Assembly: GCF_902806685.2 (NCBI RefSeq) | Contig: NC_048536.1 | Span: 2,108,001-2,172,000 of the forward strand | Length of the DNA stretch: 64,000 nucleotides | From: Maniola hyperantus | Lineage: Eukaryota > Arthropoda > Insecta > Lepidoptera > Nymphalidae | Reading direction: 5' to 3' | Shown: positions 62,944 through 64,000 of the stretch, piece after piece | Numbering within the stretch: the stretch's first letter is position 1 | Layout: each line of letters begins with the position of its first letter | The notes under the pieces: model-generated | Database searches by the model: none | Told to the model about the DNA's origin: nothing | The model's input: only the letters and a program-made list of their open reading frames with translations | Position numbers and translations under genes: made by a program

Positions 62944-64000
62944 TTAAAGGCCGAGCGCCGGCACGGGTGTGTAGTGCACGGGCGTGGGCGCGCACGCTTG
63001 CCGCACGCTCATTTCCCAAGCGTCTAATAGTTGACCCACCGAACAGCTCTTCGGTAACCTGAGGGCAGAATGATACAAAAATTCAATCATATTTTGATTT
63101 TTGCGTGGAAAATTTTAGAATTACACAGAGACGAAGACTTTCAATTGATTTGAAAATGGATAGCACCCTCACAAACCTCGGATATGACATCCACATGCAT
63201 TTAAAAACTTTACATATCTGGGATTGTTCAGGATAGCCGCGGCCGCCTCAGAGTTATACGGTTGGGCGCCAACAGGGATGTTGTATCTGATAATGGGCAT
63301 CGTTTTCGTAATCTACTTCAATAGCCCGAAAAGGCTCTGAATGACATACAATGTACCCTGGTCGGCACCACGGAGGAGCAGCAGCGGAGATCACAGCTGT
63401 GTTAGTGACGTCTAGCCCCCAAGGGGGGAGAGTGAGCATAAGGGACAAGGAAGAGACAAAATAATTTGTAAGGAGTCAAGAAGGCGCCCCGGGAAAATGC
63501 CAAGAGCAAGTACCGAACGGGCGCCCTCCCGCGATTCGGCCCATATAACCGAGAGGTTGGTGGGGCCATGGGAGGTGGAGGGTTGTACCCTGTGAATATG
63601 TTGGTTGGGACCCCAAATCAAATATGCATTAAAAATGTTAGCCAAGACGACGTTAGCGGGTGCCGCGGCGGGGTAGTCGCGCGGCACGGGCACGCACGTG
63701 GTCTAGTTGCGCTATGAAGGAGATTGTGATGATGACTTACCGCGCACATCTCGCGTCCATCGCCTTCTCGACGCGCGCGAGGAAGCAATCCGCAGCGCTC
63801 CCACTGCGCGCTTGTCTGGGTCTGAGACGCGCGGGTGCCGCGGCAGGGTAGTCGCGCGGCACGGGCACGCACGTGGTCTAGTTGCGCTATGAAGGAGATT
63901 GTGATGATGACTTACCGCGCACATCTCGCGTCCATCGCCTTCTCGACGCGCGCGAGGAAGCAATCCGCAGCGCTCCCACTGCGCGCTTGTCTGGGTCTGA
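62944..64000 (-). CDS. C-terminal exons of an unrecognised gene, runs off right edge
   Basis: The last exon 62944-63058 (acceptor CCTCAG, stop TAA) reads LPKSCSVGQLLDAWEMSVRQ and ends PALGL. Upstream is an 81-nt exon at 63741-63821 (acceptor TCTCAG, donor GTAAGT). Its frame, fixed by the phase of the last exon, reads …SAADCFLARVEKAMDARCAR and joins correctly (phase 2). A nearly identical copy of that exon lies at 63916-63996. The C-terminus is rich in Pro, Val and Ala; no domain is recognised. Earlier exons are outside the window. GC content is much higher than in the surroundings, as for the other exons here. Choosing one exon copy or both keeps the frame, since 81 is a multiple of 3. Confidence 0.7.
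63412..63610. repeat. Unclassified repeat G
   Basis: CAAGAAGGCGCCCCGGGAAA and ATTCGGCCCATATAACCGAG match the copy at 40290. It lies in the last intron of the right-edge gene. Confidence 0.55.
63656..64000. repeat. 175-bp tandem duplication containing an exon
   Basis: GCGGGTGCCGCGG begins at 63656 and again at 63831. I see only about one difference (CGGGGTAG or CAGGGTAG) across the compared unit. Each unit holds the 81-nt exon, its acceptor, its donor and the short intron, so the event is recent or homogenised. The second unit runs to the window edge, so more copies may follow. Confidence 0.92.

Noticed and set aside
1..64000. CRISPR array, rRNA genes, bacterial operons
   Set aside because: Repeats with regular spacing are exon duplicates or microsatellites; no rRNA sequence was recognised; the genes have spliceosomal introns.

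Overview
This window is nuclear genomic DNA of an insect, almost certainly a lepidopteran (moth or butterfly). It is AT-rich and intron-rich. It is packed with short interspersed elements of types common in Lepidoptera: Helitron-like elements ending in a GC hairpin plus CTAG, tRNA-headed SINEs, many palindromic MITEs, and 3' scraps of RTE-like and CR1/Jockey-like LINEs. There is no operon structure, no CRISPR and no rRNA. One tRNA-Ile(AAU) gene lies at 2978-3053.

Five protein-coding genes can be assembled from exons by reading splice sites and phases. (1) About 4.56-13.18 kb, minus: the middle part of an adenylate-kinase gene of the AK5/CG9541 type; its 3' exons lie beyond the left edge and its 5' exons were not found. 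(2) 24.99-30.37 kb, minus: a complete five-exon heparan sulfate 2-O-sulfotransferase of 340 aa. (3) 36.09-59.47 kb, plus: a complete eleven-exon TRIM45-type RING/B-box/coiled-coil/filamin protein of 635 aa. (4) 39.83-47.38 kb, minus: a complete eleven-exon adenylate kinase 8 of 467 aa, nested antisense inside intron 1 of TRIM45. (5) 62.94-64.00 kb, minus: the last exons of an unrecognised gene that runs off the right edge. For genes 2, 3 and 4 the exon lengths sum to exact multiples of three and every junction phase agrees.

The most unusual signal is repeated tandem duplication of exon-sized blocks (periods 162, 117/140, 147, 175 and 175/90 bp), seen at five places in four of the five genes. 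In each older case one copy is intact and the others decay: by a stop codon, a frameshift, a lost splice donor or truncation. In the rightmost case the two copies are almost identical and could both be spliced in frame.

HS2ST and TRIM45 are head to head across about 5.7 kb of repeat-rich intergenic DNA. The remaining DNA is a mosaic of nested transposable elements. Several are clear (a TTAA-flanked palindromic element, a hAT-like MITE inside a LINE relic, a 385-bp foldback), while many stretches hold nothing I can name. The genes do not form one pathway: a Golgi sulfotransferase, a ubiquitin-ligase-type protein and two divergent adenylate kinases are simply neighbours.
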